Below, in pieces: positions 13,343-22,297 of a stretch of 24,242 nt of DNA. Numbering within the stretch: position 1 is the first letter of the stretch; each line of letters opens with the position of its first letter. Under the pieces are notes generated by a model, which did no database searches, had not been told where the DNA came from, and saw only the letters and a list, made by a program, of their open reading frames with translations. The translations under genes were made by a program, and so were the position numbers. This stretch comes from Kordiimonadaceae bacterium (GTDB lineage Bacteria > Pseudomonadota > Alphaproteobacteria > Sphingomonadales > Emcibacteraceae): contig JABIPV010000102.1 of NCBI GenBank assembly GCA_018699075.1, forward strand, positions 1 through 24,242. The letters run 5' to 3'.

Positions 13343-14308
13343 ATGGCACGTAAGAAAATTGCGCTCATTGGTGGCGGTCAAATCGGTGGGACGCTTGCTC
13401 ATCTCGCAGGACTTAAAGGCTTAGGAGATGTGGTTATTTTTGATATCGCTGATGGCCTACCTCAAGGCAAAGCCCTTGATCTTGCTCAATCTTCAACAGT
13501 TGAAGGATATGATGCATCTATCACAGGTACGGCTGATTATGCGGATATTGCCGGTGCTGACGTTGTAATTGTAACCGCCGGTGTAGCGCGTAAGCCGGGT
13601 ATGAGCCGTGATGATCTTCTTGGCATTAATTGCAAAGTGATGAAATCAGTTGGTGAAGGTATCCGCGATCATGCGCCAGATGCATTTGTTATTTGTATCA
13701 CAAACCCACTCGATGTGATGGTTTGGGCACTACAAAAATACTCAGGTTTACCTAAAAATAAAGTCGTCGGCATGGCGGGCGTTCTCGATAGTGCGCGTTT
13801 CACATTATTCTTGGCGGAAGAATTTAATGTTTCTGTTGAAGATGTGAATGCATTCGTGCTTGGCGGTCATGGCGATACCATGGTGCCTCTACCGCGTTAT
13901 TCTACTGTTGCTGGAATTCCAATTCCTGATCTTGTGAAAATGGGTTGGACGACAGAAGAAAAATTAGAGCAAATAATTCAACGCACCCGTGATGGCGGTG
14001 CAGAGATTGTTGGTCTTCTTAAAACCGGCTCTGCTTTTTATGCTCCGGCCACATCAGCTATTTCAATGGCTGAATCATATCTGGGAGATAAACGCCGCCT
14101 ACTTCCTTGTGCTGTTGCGCTTGATGGTGAATATAATCAAAAAGGTATTTATGTGGGCGTTCCATGTATCATTGGTGAAAATGGCGTTGAGAAAATTGTT
14201 GAAATTGAGCTTAACGAAACTGAAAAAGCCGGTTTTGAACACAGTGTAGGTGCGGTTATTGGCCTTATGGACGCTGTGAAAGCAATTGATCCGGCGCTTG
14301 CTGATTAA
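13343..14308 (+). CDS. mdh: Malate dehydrogenase (NAD+, LDH-like type)
   Basis: 321 residues. It oxidises malate to oxaloacetate with NAD+ in the cytoplasm, the last step of the TCA cycle. The N-terminal Rossmann loop is IALIGGGQIGGTLAHLA (GGGQIGG at 10-16) with Asp34 at the end of strand 2 to bind NAD ribose. The substrate loop GVARKPGMSRDDLL carries Arg83 and Arg89; Arg in RKPGMSR selects malate over lactate. ITNPLDVMVW follows. The catalytic pair is the Asp in VLDSARF (149) and His176 in LGGHGDTMVP. A strong AGGAG site precedes the ATG. This tetrameric LDH-like MDH is the form usual in alphaproteobacteria. It opens a same-strand block with sucCDAB-lpd, 99 bp before sucC. Confidence 0.97.
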   Translation: MARKKIALIGGGQIGGTLAHLAGLKGLGDVVIFDIADGLPQGKALDLAQSSTVEGYDASITGTADYADIAGADVVIVTAGVARKPGMSRDDLLGINCKVMKSVGEGIRDHAPDAFVICITNPLDVMVWALQKYSGLPKNKVVGMAGVLDSARFTLFLAEEFNVSVEDVNAFVLGGHGDTMVPLPRYSTVAGIPIPDLVKMGWTTEEKLEQIIQRTRDGGAEIVGLLKTGSAFYAPATSAISMAESYLGDKRRLLPCAVALDGEYNQKGIYVGVPCIIGENGVEKIVEIELNETEKAGFEHSVGAVIGLMDAVKAIDPALAD

Positions 14309-14407
14309 CTTCATTAATAAAGGGGGTAAGGATTTTCTTAATTTTTATCCTCTATCTAATGAGTGGACAGTATAAAAAGATTATTAAACGGGAAGAGGTA
14401 AATACCT

Positions 14408-15577
14408 ATGAATATTCATGAATATCAAGCAAAAGGATTGCTAAAGCAGTATGGCGCACCAGTACTAGGTGGTGGTATAGCGTATACGGCTGATGAAGCA
14501 GTTAGTGTTGCAGAAGACTTAGGTGGCCCTGTTTGGGTTGTTAAAGCACAAATTCATGCAGGTGGTCGCGGTAAAGGCGGCGGTGTTAAAGTTGTTAAAT
14601 CATTGGAAGAAGTTAGAAAAGTAGCTTCTGAAATCCTAGGCATGACTTTGGTGACGCATCAAACAGGTCCCGCAGGTAAAGTAGTGAACCAAGTTTATAT
14701 TGAAGATGGTTGTGCCATCGCTAATGAACTTTATGTTAGTTTATTGGTTGACCGCGAAACAAGTCGTATAGCCATTATTGCTTCATCTGAAGGTGGTATG
14801 GATATTGAAGAAGTTGCCGCATCAACACCGGAAAAAATTATTACTGTAACCATTGATCCCGCATCGGGCTTATCTGGTTTTCATTGCCGCAAAATAGCTT
14901 TCGGTGTTGGACTTAGCGGAAAAGCCGCTGGTGCAGCAGCTAAAGTAATAGCGGCGCTTTATAAGACATTTGTTGAAAAAGACGCCGCAATGCTTGAAAT
15001 TAACCCACTGGTTGTAACAATGGACGATGAAGTGGTCGTACTTGACGCAAAAATGGGTTTTGATGGCAATGCGCTTTATCGACATAAAGATGTTCAAGAA
15101 CTTCGTGATCCAACTGAAGAAGATCCGATGGAACTTGAAGCAGCTAAACATGAACTTAGTTATATTAAATTAGACGGTAGCATTGGCTGTATGGTCAATG
15201 GTGCGGGTCTTGCCATGTCGACTATGGACATTATCAAATTAAAAGGTGGCTCACCGGCTAACTTCCTTGATGTTGGTGGCGGGGCGACCAAAGAACGCGT
15301 GACGGAAGCATTTAAAATTATTTTAAGTGACCCAGCGGTTGAAGGAATTCTAGTGAATATCTTTGGAGGTATTATGCGCTGTGATGTGATTGCGGACGGT
15401 GTAGTTGCGGCGGCGAAGGAAGTTTCGCTTTCTGTACCACTTGTCGTACGTCTTGAAGGAACTAATGTTGAAAAAGGAATGGAGATTATGGCAAATAGCG
15501 GTCTCCCTATTATCTCTGCATCAGATCTTGGCGATGCTGCAGTAAAAATTGTAGAAGCAGTAAGGAGTGCCAAATAA
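14408..15577 (+). CDS. sucC: Succinyl-CoA synthetase (ADP-forming) beta subunit
   Basis: 389 residues (E. coli 388). The N-terminal ATP-grasp domain (MNIHEYQAKGLLKQYGAPV) includes the nucleotide loop AGGRGKGGGVKV (51-62) and the Mg-binding region AAMLEINPLVVT. The C-terminal ligase-CoA domain contains NFLDVGGGATKERVTEAF and NIFGGIMRCDVIADGV. With SucD it converts succinyl-CoA, ADP (or GDP) and phosphate to succinate, CoA and ATP. GAGG lies upstream of the ATG. The stop codon overlaps the sucD start by one base (TAATG), so synthesis of the two subunits is coupled. Confidence 0.97.
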   Translation: MNIHEYQAKGLLKQYGAPVLGGGIAYTADEAVSVAEDLGGPVWVVKAQIHAGGRGKGGGVKVVKSLEEVRKVASEILGMTLVTHQTGPAGKVVNQVYIEDGCAIANELYVSLLVDRETSRIAIIASSEGGMDIEEVAASTPEKIITVTIDPASGLSGFHCRKIAFGVGLSGKAAGAAAKVIAALYKTFVEKDAAMLEINPLVVTMDDEVVVLDAKMGFDGNALYRHKDVQELRDPTEEDPMELEAAKHELSYIKLDGSIGCMVNGAGLAMSTMDIIKLKGGSPANFLDVGGGATKERVTEAFKIILSDPAVEGILVNIFGGIMRCDVIADGVVAAAKEVSLSVPLVVRLEGTNVEKGMEIMANSGLPIISASDLGDAAVKIVEAVRSAK

Positions 15578-16452
15578 TGTCTATTTTTATTAATGCACAA
15601 ACAAAAGTAATTTGTCAGGGTTTTACGGGTGCTCAAGGTACATTCCATTCCGAACAAGCAATTGCTTACGGTACAAAAATGGTTGGTGGTGTAACACCGG
15701 GTAAAGGTGGCGGAACTCATCTTGATCTTCCTATATATAATACGGTTGATGAGGCAGTCCATGCTACGGAAGCAAATGCATCCGTAATTTATGTTCCTCC
15801 TCCGTTTGCAGGAGATGCGATTTTAGAAGCGATCGATGCGAAAGTTGAATTAATCATCTGCATCACTGAAGGCATTCCTGTGCTTGATATGGTTAAAGTA
15901 AAGCGTGCTTTACAAGGATCATCATCACGTCTTGTTGGACCAAATTGCCCGGGTGTGATTACGCCAGGCGAATGTAAAATTGGTATTATGCCAGGACATA
16001 TTCATATGCCAGGTACAGTGGGCTGTGTATCACGTTCTGGTACACTTACTTATGAAGCCGTGCATCAAACAACGGTTGTTGGCCTTGGTCAAACAACATG
16101 TGTTGGTATAGGTGGTGACCCTGTGAATGGCACAAACTTTATCGATGTGCTTGATGGTTTCTTACATGACGATGAAACACAATCGATTATTATGATCGGT
16201 GAAATTGGCGGTTCAGCAGAAGAAGAAGCGGCTGAATTTTTGAAATCACATAAAATTCAAAAACCCGTTGTTGGCTTTATTGCCGGACGTACGGCGCCTC
16301 CGGGCCGAACTATGGGCCATGCGGGTGCTATTGTTTCTGGCGGTAAAGGTGGCGCAGAAGATAAGATTGAAGCCATGAGAAGTGCGGGCATCACAATTTC
16401 TGAATCACCTTCAGAACTTGGCACTACCTTGATGCAAGTACTTAATGGTTAA
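15577..16452 (+). CDS. sucD: Succinyl-CoA synthetase alpha subunit
   Basis: 291 residues (E. coli 289). The CoA-binding Rossmann domain starts with KVICQGFTGAQGTFHSEQAIAYGTKMVGGVTPGKGG. The phosphate-binding loops SRSGTLTYE and GEIGGSAEEEAAEF follow, and the phospho-histidine is His248 in TMGHAGAIVSGGKGG. It pairs with SucC. The ATG overlaps the sucC stop by one base and uses AAGGAGTG, inside the end of sucC, as ribosome binding site. Two hairpins lie in the gap between this gene and sucA. Confidence 0.97.
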   Translation: MSIFINAQTKVICQGFTGAQGTFHSEQAIAYGTKMVGGVTPGKGGGTHLDLPIYNTVDEAVHATEANASVIYVPPPFAGDAILEAIDAKVELIICITEGIPVLDMVKVKRALQGSSSRLVGPNCPGVITPGECKIGIMPGHIHMPGTVGCVSRSGTLTYEAVHQTTVVGLGQTTCVGIGGDPVNGTNFIDVLDGFLHDDETQSIIMIGEIGGSAEEEAAEFLKSHKIQKPVVGFIAGRTAPPGRTMGHAGAIVSGGKGGAEDKIEAMRSAGITISESPSELGTTLMQVLNG

Positions 16453-16460
16453 TTATTTAT

Positions 16461-16485
16461 AAAGCCTTTGATATTATAAGGTTTT
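16461..16485 (+). terminator. Weak hairpin after sucD
   Basis: AAAGCCTT (16461-16468) pairs with AAGGTTTT (16478-16485) around a 9-nt loop, with one G-U pair. The T run is in the 3' arm. It begins 9 bp after the sucD stop. By itself it is a weak terminator candidate; a stronger hairpin lies immediately downstream. Confidence 0.3.
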
Positions 16486-16498
16486 ATGGAAATATATT

Positions 16499-16533
16499 AA
16501 TTAAGGGTACGGGAAGTTCCTGTATCCTTAATT
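16499..16533 (+). terminator. Strong hairpin between sucD and sucA (attenuator or processing site)
   Basis: A 16-bp uninterrupted stem (16499-16514 with 16518-16533), with two G-U pairs in the sucA-sense RNA and an AGT loop. The left arm runs AATTAAGGGTACGGGA. Only a short T run ends the stem, followed by AACAATT, so complete termination is unlikely. Partial termination, mRNA processing or 3'-end protection of the mdh-sucCD message are the options. The sucA ATG is 33 bp further on. Confidence 0.55.
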
Positions 16534-16566
16534 TAACAATTGATTATAAAAATAGGCTCGAACACC

Positions 16567-19509
16567 ATGAGTATTGATAACGAAGATAATCTTTTTAGCG
16601 GCTCTAGCGGCGCATTCATCGAAGAGCTATTCGCTAGATATTCCCAAGACCCCTCCTCCGTAGATCCATCATGGCAAGACTATTTCTCAGAACTTTCTGA
16701 TGATGCCCGTCTGCTTATGGATGCAGGTGTTGAAAAGCCAGGAGCTTCATGGAAACGAGATGATTGGCCCTTTGACGGTGGAAATGGAGAAGCTGATTTA
16801 ATTAGTGCCTTAAATCCGGGATTTGAAACACAAATTAAAAAGAAAACAAAAGGCGCGGCCAGCGAAAAAGATATTCGCAGCGCGACGCTTGATTCAATTC
16901 GTTGTCTCATGATGATCCGCACCTACCGTGTACGTGGGCATCTTCATGCAAATCTTGACCCTCTTGGTCTAACTGAAAAACCGTATCATTCGGAACTTGA
17001 TCCAGAAACTTATGGCTTTGGCGCTAGTGATCTAGACCGTGATATATTCCTTGATAATGTTCTTGGTCTTGAAACAGCGACGGTTCGCGAAGTATTGGAA
17101 ATTTTAAACCGGACTTATTGTTCTACGTTTGGTGTAGAGTTTATGCATATTAATGATGCAGAAGAAAAAAGCTGGATTCTGAAGCGTATAGAAGGACGTG
17201 ATAAAGAAATACATTTTACGGCTGAAGGTAAAAAAGCGATTTTACAAAAGCTTACCGAAGCGGAAGGTTATGAAAGTTACCTTTCTAAAAAATATGTAGG
17301 TACAAAACGTTTTGGTCTTGATGGTGCAGAAACGCTGATCCCTGCTCTTGAAGCAGTGATCAAAACAGGTGGACAAAATGGCATTAAAGAAATTGTTCTT
17401 GGTATGCCTCATCGTGGACGACTGAATGTATTAACCAATGTGATGAAAAAATCATTTCAGGCTATTTTCCATGAATTTCATGGTGGCTCAGCCACCCCAG
17501 ATGAAATTGAAGGGTCTGGTGATGTAAAATATCATTTAGGGGCATCTTCTGATCGTTCTTTCGACGGCAATGATGTTCATTTGTCACTAACGGCAAATCC
17601 ATCGCATTTGGAAGCTGTTAATCCGGTAGCGCTTGGTAAAACACGTGCAAAACTTACTCAGCGTAATGATACAAGCGGCAACAGTGTCCTGACATTATTG
17701 ATGCACGGCGATGCGGCCTTCTCTGGCCAAGGTATCGTTGCGGAATGTTTTGCACTTAGTGATCTTCGGGGCTATAGCACCGGTGGTACGATACATGTAA
17801 TTGTAAATAACCAAATTGGCTTTACAACAGCGCCGCATTATTCACGTTCCTCACCTTATCCGTCCGATATGGCGAAAGCTATTCAGGCTCCTGTATTTCA
17901 TGTAAACGGTGACGATCCAGAAGCCGTTGTTTTTGCCATGAAATTGGCAACAGAATATAGGCAAAAATTTAAAAAGGATGTGGTTGTTGACATGTTCTGT
18001 TATCGCCGATTTGGTCATAACGAAGGTGACGAGCCGTCCTTTACACAGCCACTAATGTATAAACGCATTAAAAATCATGCGTCAACCCGTACTATATATG
18101 CGGAACGTTTGGTCCGTGAAGGTCTTATGAGCAAAGCCGAAACCGATCAAATGTCAAAAGACTTCCACACATATTTAGACGTAGAATTTGAAGCAGCTAA
18201 GAATTATAAACCTGAAAAAGCAGACTGGTTCGCTGGAAGTTGGAGCGGTTTGGAACGCCCGGATGACGATATTCGTCGTTCTGGTGATACAGGCATCCAT
18301 GCCGATGAACTTAATGATTTAGGCCGTTTATTAACAACGGTGCCGGATGATTTCAAAGTTCATAGAACATTGCAACGGACGCTAGACGCAAAAGCACGCA
18401 TGTTTGATAGCGGTGAAAATTTTGATTGGGCCACGGCAGAAGCCCTTGCCTTCGGATCGCTCATTCGTGAAGGGCATCGCATTCGCCTTTCCGGTCAGGA
18501 CAGCCAGCGGGGGACCTTCTCCCACCGTCATAGTGTGTTCATCGATCAGGAAACTGAAGAACGCTATGCACCGCTTGCTCATGCGGGTGACGGACCGGAA
18601 GCTCATGCCACTTATGAAGTGATTGATAGTGCGCTTTCTGAAGAAGCAGTGCTTGGTTATGAATATGGCTATACCATGGCGGAACCAAATGCACTTGTGA
18701 TTTGGGAAGCTCAGTTTGGTGACTTTGCCAACGGTGCCCAAATGATTTATGACCAATTTATTTCAAGTGGTGAAAGCAAATGGCTTCGTTTTAGTGGTCT
18801 TGTAACATGCCTTCCTCACGGTTACGAAGGACAAGGACCGGAACATTCGTCGGCGCGTCTGGAAAGATACCTTCAATTATGTGCAGAAGATAATATGCAA
18901 GTGGTCAATTGTACGACCCCTGCTAACTTCTTTCATGTGTTAAGACGTCAAATGAAACGCAAATTTCGTAAGCCGCTTATTATCATGACGCCAAAATCAT
19001 TGCTGCGTCATAAATTGGCAACGTCGAAAATTGAAGATATGTCAGATGGTTCAGAGTTTCACAGACTTCTATGGGATGATGCACAAAGTGATCCTCATAA
19101 AACCATTAAGATTAATAAAGATAGTGGCATCAAGCGTGTTATTCTTTGTTCTGGCAAAGTTTATTATGACCTTATGGCCGAACGAGATGCCCGCAAACAA
19201 AAAGATGCTTATATACTGCGTGTCGAGCAGCTTTATCCATTCCCGGCTCATGCAATGACGAAAGAACTTTCAAGGTTTAAAAATCTTGAGGCCGTGGTTT
19301 GGTGTCAGGAAGAACCGAAGAATATGGGATCATGGACGTTCATTGATCCCCTTATTGAAGAAGCGCTTGAAGATGTTAAGGGTGATGTGAATAGGCCAGT
19401 TTATGCGGGACGTAAGGCATCTGCCTCACCAGCAACAGGATTAGCGACACGTCATAAGCAAGAACAGGAAGCGCTTGTCGATCAGGCACTGACAATTATT
19501 AAAAGATAA
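16567..19509 (+). CDS. sucA: 2-oxoglutarate dehydrogenase E1 component
   Basis: 980 residues. It decarboxylates 2-oxoglutarate with thiamine diphosphate and passes the succinyl group to the lipoyl arm of SucB. The N-terminal segment GAFIEELFARYSQDPSSVDPSWQDYF (about 15-40) is the E2-binding tail typical of OdhA/SucA. Others are GMPHRGRLNVL (279-289), the ThDP motif GDAAFSGQG (381-389) to NNQIGF (414-419), RRFGHNEGDEPSFTQP, the second-domain motif RGTFSHRHSVFIDQETEERYAPL, and a C-terminal KSLLRHKLATS ... EEPKNMGSW region. ATG 16567 is chosen: an in-frame TTG at 16540 would lie close behind the hairpin and add nine residues not typical of the family. The ribosome binding site is poor (AGG, 12 nt upstream), so translation may be modest or aided by other features. 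Confidence 0.97.
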   Translation: MSIDNEDNLFSGSSGAFIEELFARYSQDPSSVDPSWQDYFSELSDDARLLMDAGVEKPGASWKRDDWPFDGGNGEADLISALNPGFETQIKKKTKGAASEKDIRSATLDSIRCLMMIRTYRVRGHLHANLDPLGLTEKPYHSELDPETYGFGASDLDRDIFLDNVLGLETATVREVLEILNRTYCSTFGVEFMHINDAEEKSWILKRIEGRDKEIHFTAEGKKAILQKLTEAEGYESYLSKKYVGTKRFGLDGAETLIPALEAVIKTGGQNGIKEIVLGMPHRGRLNVLTNVMKKSFQAIFHEFHGGSATPDEIEGSGDVKYHLGASSDRSFDGNDVHLSLTANPSHLEAVNPVALGKTRAKLTQRNDTSGNSVLTLLMHGDAAFSGQGIVAECFALSDLRGYSTGGTIHVIVNNQIGFTTAPHYSRSSPYPSDMAKAIQAPVFHVNGDDPEAVVFAMKLATEYRQKFKKDVVVDMFCYRRFGHNEGDEPSFTQPLMYKRIKNHASTRTIYAERLVREGLMSKAETDQMSKDFHTYLDVEFEAAKNYKPEKADWFAGSWSGLERPDDDIRRSGDTGIHADELNDLGRLLTTVPDDFKVHRTLQRTLDAKARMFDSGENFDWATAEALAFGSLIREGHRIRLSGQDSQRGTFSHRHSVFIDQETEERYAPLAHAGDGPEAHATYEVIDSALSEEAVLGYEYGYTMAEPNALVIWEAQFGDFANGAQMIYDQFISSGESKWLRFSGLVTCLPHGYEGQGPEHSSARLERYLQLCAEDNMQVVNCTTPANFFHVLRRQMKRKFRKPLIIMTPKSLLRHKLATSKIEDMSDGSEFHRLLWDDAQSDPHKTIKINKDSGIKRVILCSGKVYYDLMAERDARKQKDAYILRVEQLYPFPAHAMTKELSRFKNLEAVVWCQEEPKNMGSWTFIDPLIEEALEDVKGDVNRPVYAGRKASASPATGLATRHKQEQEALVDQALTIIKR

Positions 19510-19545
19510 AAACAAGAGTTGATAAAAAAATAAGGAGTAGGTCTT

Positions 19546-20757
19546 ATGACCATCGAAATCCACGTACCGGTACTAGGCGAATCTGTTTCGGAAGCGACCG
19601 TCGGTCAATGGTACAAAGCTGTTGGCGACGCTGTAGCCGTTGATGAAGTGATTTGTGAATTAGAAACCGATAAAGTTGCTCTTGAAGTAACGGCCTCATC
19701 CGCTGGTGCACTTTCAGAAATCGTTGCCGCAGAAGGTGAAAATGTTGAAGTGGGTGCTTTACTTGCTAAAATCGATGAAACAGCACATGGAAAAGCAACT
19801 GCTGCTCCGGCTGCTGCGGCACCTGTTCCAGCCGCTGCTGAAAAACCCGCCGAAGCTTCTGCTCCTGCTAAAGCAGGATCAAATGTTAAACCTGCAGCCG
19901 CTGTTCTCGCAGCTGAAAAAAATATTGATCTATCAAATGTAACAGGTTCTGGTGCTGGAGGTGTGATTACCAAAGCGGACGTTCTTGCTCATCTATCTGG
20001 CGCGCCTGCCCCTGCCGTTACTGCCTCAGCGCCACAAGTGGCAGCAGCCCCTGCTGTAGCACAAGAAGAAGTGGTGCCGATGACTCGTCTGCGCCGGACA
20101 ATTGCTAAGCGTCTTAAAGACGCGCAAAATACTGCAGCGATGCTGACGACATATAACGAAGTGGATATGTCAGCGGTCATGAACCTACGCAAGCAGTACC
20201 AAGAAACATTCGAAAAGAAACATGGGTGTCGTCTTGGTTTTATGTCTTTCTTCGCTAAAGCATGTACAGCAGCCCTAAAAGAAATCCCGGAAGTAAACGC
20301 GGAAGTTCGTGACGACAGCATCGTCTATAAAAATTATTATAACATTGGTGTTGCGGCAAGTACCCCTGCGGGACTTGTGGTTCCGGTTGTGCGCAACTGT
20401 GAAAATATGGGTTTTGCGGATATTGAAAAAGAAATTGCCCGCCTTGGTGGCCGTGCACGTGACGGCAAATTGGGTATGGATGAAATGATGGGTGGAACAT
20501 TTACCATTTCAAATGGGGGTGTTTTCGGTTCGCTGTTATCTTCACCGATCCTGAACGCTCCGCAATCCGGTATTTTAGGAATGCACACAATTCAAAAACG
20601 TCCTGTTGTGGTCAATGATGAAATTGTTATTCGTCCAATGATGTATTTGTCGCTTAGTTATGACCACAGAGTAGTTGATGGTAAAGGTGCAGTGACATTC
20701 CTTGTGCGGGTGAAAGAAAACCTCGAAGATCCACAGCGTTTGGTTCTTGATCTATAA
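19546..20757 (+). CDS. sucB: 2-oxoglutarate dehydrogenase E2, dihydrolipoyl succinyltransferase
   Basis: 403 residues. One N-terminal lipoyl domain (1-77) has the lipoylated Lys43 in ELETDKVALEV. An Ala/Pro-rich linker (about 84-110) is followed by the E3/E1-binding domain AAVLAAEKNIDLSNVTGSGAGGVITKADVLAHL, and a second Ala/Pro linker. The catalytic domain runs from VPMTRLRRTIAKRLKDAQNTAAMLTTYNEVDM to the C-terminus, with the active site SYDHRVVDGKGAVTFL (His374, Asp378). The TTYNEVDM start of the core and the single lipoyl domain identify succinyltransferase rather than pyruvate E2. AAGGAG precedes the ATG; the gap after sucA is 36 bp. Confidence 0.97.
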   Translation: MTIEIHVPVLGESVSEATVGQWYKAVGDAVAVDEVICELETDKVALEVTASSAGALSEIVAAEGENVEVGALLAKIDETAHGKATAAPAAAAPVPAAAEKPAEASAPAKAGSNVKPAAAVLAAEKNIDLSNVTGSGAGGVITKADVLAHLSGAPAPAVTASAPQVAAAPAVAQEEVVPMTRLRRTIAKRLKDAQNTAAMLTTYNEVDMSAVMNLRKQYQETFEKKHGCRLGFMSFFAKACTAALKEIPEVNAEVRDDSIVYKNYYNIGVAASTPAGLVVPVVRNCENMGFADIEKEIARLGGRARDGKLGMDEMMGGTFTISNGGVFGSLLSSPILNAPQSGILGMHTIQKRPVVVNDEIVIRPMMYLSLSYDHRVVDGKGAVTFLVRVKENLEDPQRLVLDL

Positions 20758-20777
20758 TTTTTTAAAAGTGGATATCC

Positions 20778-22178
20778 ATGATGAGTGATAATTATGATGT
20801 AGTCGTCATTGGCGGCGGACCCGGTGGTTATGTTGCCTCAATTCGTGCGGCGCAACTTGGTCTTAAAGTAGCCTGTGTTGAAATGCGTGGCTCCCTTGGT
20901 GGAACATGCTTAAACGTGGGATGTATTCCGTCAAAAGCGCTTCTTCACGCATCCGAACTTTTTGATGAAGCAAATGGCGGCATGGATAAGTTTGGTATAA
21001 GTACTGGAAAAGTGTCCATCGATGTTTCAAAATTGATGGATCATAAAGACGGTATCGTTAATGACCTAACATCCGGTATTGCTTATTTGTTTAAGAAAAA
21101 TAAAGTCGACTATGTAGAAGGTAAAGGTAAAGTTCTTGGCCAAGGTCAAGTACAAGTTGCTCTGAACGCTGGCGGCGAACAAATGATCAATACTAAGAAC
21201 ATTATCATTGCTACGGGTTCTGATGTGGCGGGACTTCCGGGCATTGAAATTGACGAAAAAATCGTTGTCTCCTCTACAGGCGCATTAAGCTTGCCGAAAG
21301 TTCCAAAACATATGGTTGTGATTGGTGGTGGTGTGATCGGGCTTGAGCTTGGTTCTGTGTGGCAACGTTTAGGCGCGGATATTACGGTTGTTGAATTTAT
21401 GGACCGTATTACCCCGGAAATGGACGGTGAAGTGTCAAAAACATTCGCGCGTATATTGAAAAAACAAGGCTTTAAAATTAAGCTTAAATCCAAAGTGACA
21501 GGCGTTAAAACCACAAAAACAGGCGCAACCGTCACCGTTGAAGCCGCCGCGGGCGGTAAAGAAGAAACCATTAAATGTGACGCCGTGCTCGTTGCTGTGG
21601 GTCGCCGTCCTTATACGGATGATTTAGGCCTTGATGACGCAGGGGTTAAAATGACCGACCGTGGTCAAGTGGATATTGATGATCATTTCAAAACCAATGT
21701 TGACGGTATTTATGCCATAGGTGATGTGGTACGCGGCGCAATGCTTGCCCATAAAGCAGAAGACGAAGGCGTCGCCGTTGCTGAAATTCTTGCGGGTTTC
21801 GCGGGTCATGTTAATTATGACGCGATCCCGGGTGTGATTTACACCATGCCGGAGGTATCCTGCGTCGGTAAAACCGAAGAACAGTTAAAGGCCGACGGCG
21901 TTGATTATACGGCGGGTAAATTCCCTTTTACCGCAAACAGTCGCGCCAAAGCCAATAGTCAAACGGATGGCTTTGTCAAAATACTTTCTTCCAACGTGGA
22001 TGATAAAGTGCTCGGCGCACATATCATCGGCGCGGATGCGGGTAACATGATTGCAGAACTGACGCTGGCAATTGAAAAAGGCCTGACCGCCGAAGACATC
22101 GCTTACACCTGTCACGCTCATCCCACAGAAGCCGAAGCAGTAAAAGAAGCCGCAATGGGCACACCGATCCATATGTAA
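20778..22178 (+). CDS. lpdA: Dihydrolipoyl dehydrogenase (E3)
   Basis: 466 residues. A FAD/NAD flavoprotein that re-oxidises the dihydrolipoyl arm of E2. The FAD loop is VVVIGGGPGGYVASIRAAQLG (8-28) and the redox disulfide is GGTCLNVGCIPSK (Cys44, Cys49). The NAD loop is HMVVIGGGVIGLELGSVWQRLG, the FAD phosphate site is GIYAIGDVVRGAMLAHKAEDEG, and the C-terminal catalytic His-Glu is in CHAHPTEAEAVKEA. The start is ATG 20778; a second ATG at 20781 is equally in frame and one residue shorter, with GGA 6-9 nt upstream serving either. It lies 20 bp after sucB and is the last gene before a strong terminator. Position ties it to the 2-oxoglutarate complex, though an E3 may also serve others. Confidence 0.97.
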   Translation: MMSDNYDVVVIGGGPGGYVASIRAAQLGLKVACVEMRGSLGGTCLNVGCIPSKALLHASELFDEANGGMDKFGISTGKVSIDVSKLMDHKDGIVNDLTSGIAYLFKKNKVDYVEGKGKVLGQGQVQVALNAGGEQMINTKNIIIATGSDVAGLPGIEIDEKIVVSSTGALSLPKVPKHMVVIGGGVIGLELGSVWQRLGADITVVEFMDRITPEMDGEVSKTFARILKKQGFKIKLKSKVTGVKTTKTGATVTVEAAAGGKEETIKCDAVLVAVGRRPYTDDLGLDDAGVKMTDRGQVDIDDHFKTNVDGIYAIGDVVRGAMLAHKAEDEGVAVAEILAGFAGHVNYDAIPGVIYTMPEVSCVGKTEEQLKADGVDYTAGKFPFTANSRAKANSQTDGFVKILSSNVDDKVLGAHIIGADAGNMIAELTLAIEKGLTAEDIAYTCHAHPTEAEAVKEAAMGTPIHM

Positions 22179-22202
22179 GATTTGCTGATAGAAAAATTAT
22201 TG

Positions 22203-22229
22203 AAAGGCGCTTTTTAAGGCGCCTTTTTT
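22203..22229 (+). terminator. Intrinsic terminator of the suc-lpd block
   Basis: AAAGGCGC (22203-22210) pairs perfectly with GCGCCTTT (22219-22226) around an 8-nt loop, and the T run continues to 22229. It lies 24 bp after the lpdA stop: a textbook rho-independent terminator. Confidence 0.92.
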
Positions 22230-22297
22230 AATGCCAAACTATTTCTTGCAGCTAAAATTTGAATGTCGACCAATGGTGCTGACAGTTCAGGTTTAAA

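Noticed and set aside
14320..14370. Terminator between mdh and sucC
   Set aside because: Only a 5-bp AGGAT/ATCCT pairing with a 13-nt loop is present, too weak to call.
15160..15762. Long antisense open frame (about 200 codons) opposite the end of sucC and start of sucD
   Set aside because: It lies wholly opposite two clearly identified genes, has low-complexity Ser/Thr/Pro-rich translation and no motif. It is a by-product of the codon pattern of the sense genes.
16453..16566. Known sucA-associated riboswitch-like RNA motif
   Set aside because: Only simple hairpins are seen; no multi-stem conserved core was recognised. A covariance-model scan would settle it.
19605..20588. Several antisense open frames opposite sucB
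   Set aside because: Ala/Pro-linker coding sequence leaves stop-free frames on the other strand; none has a ribosome binding site or a recognisable domain.
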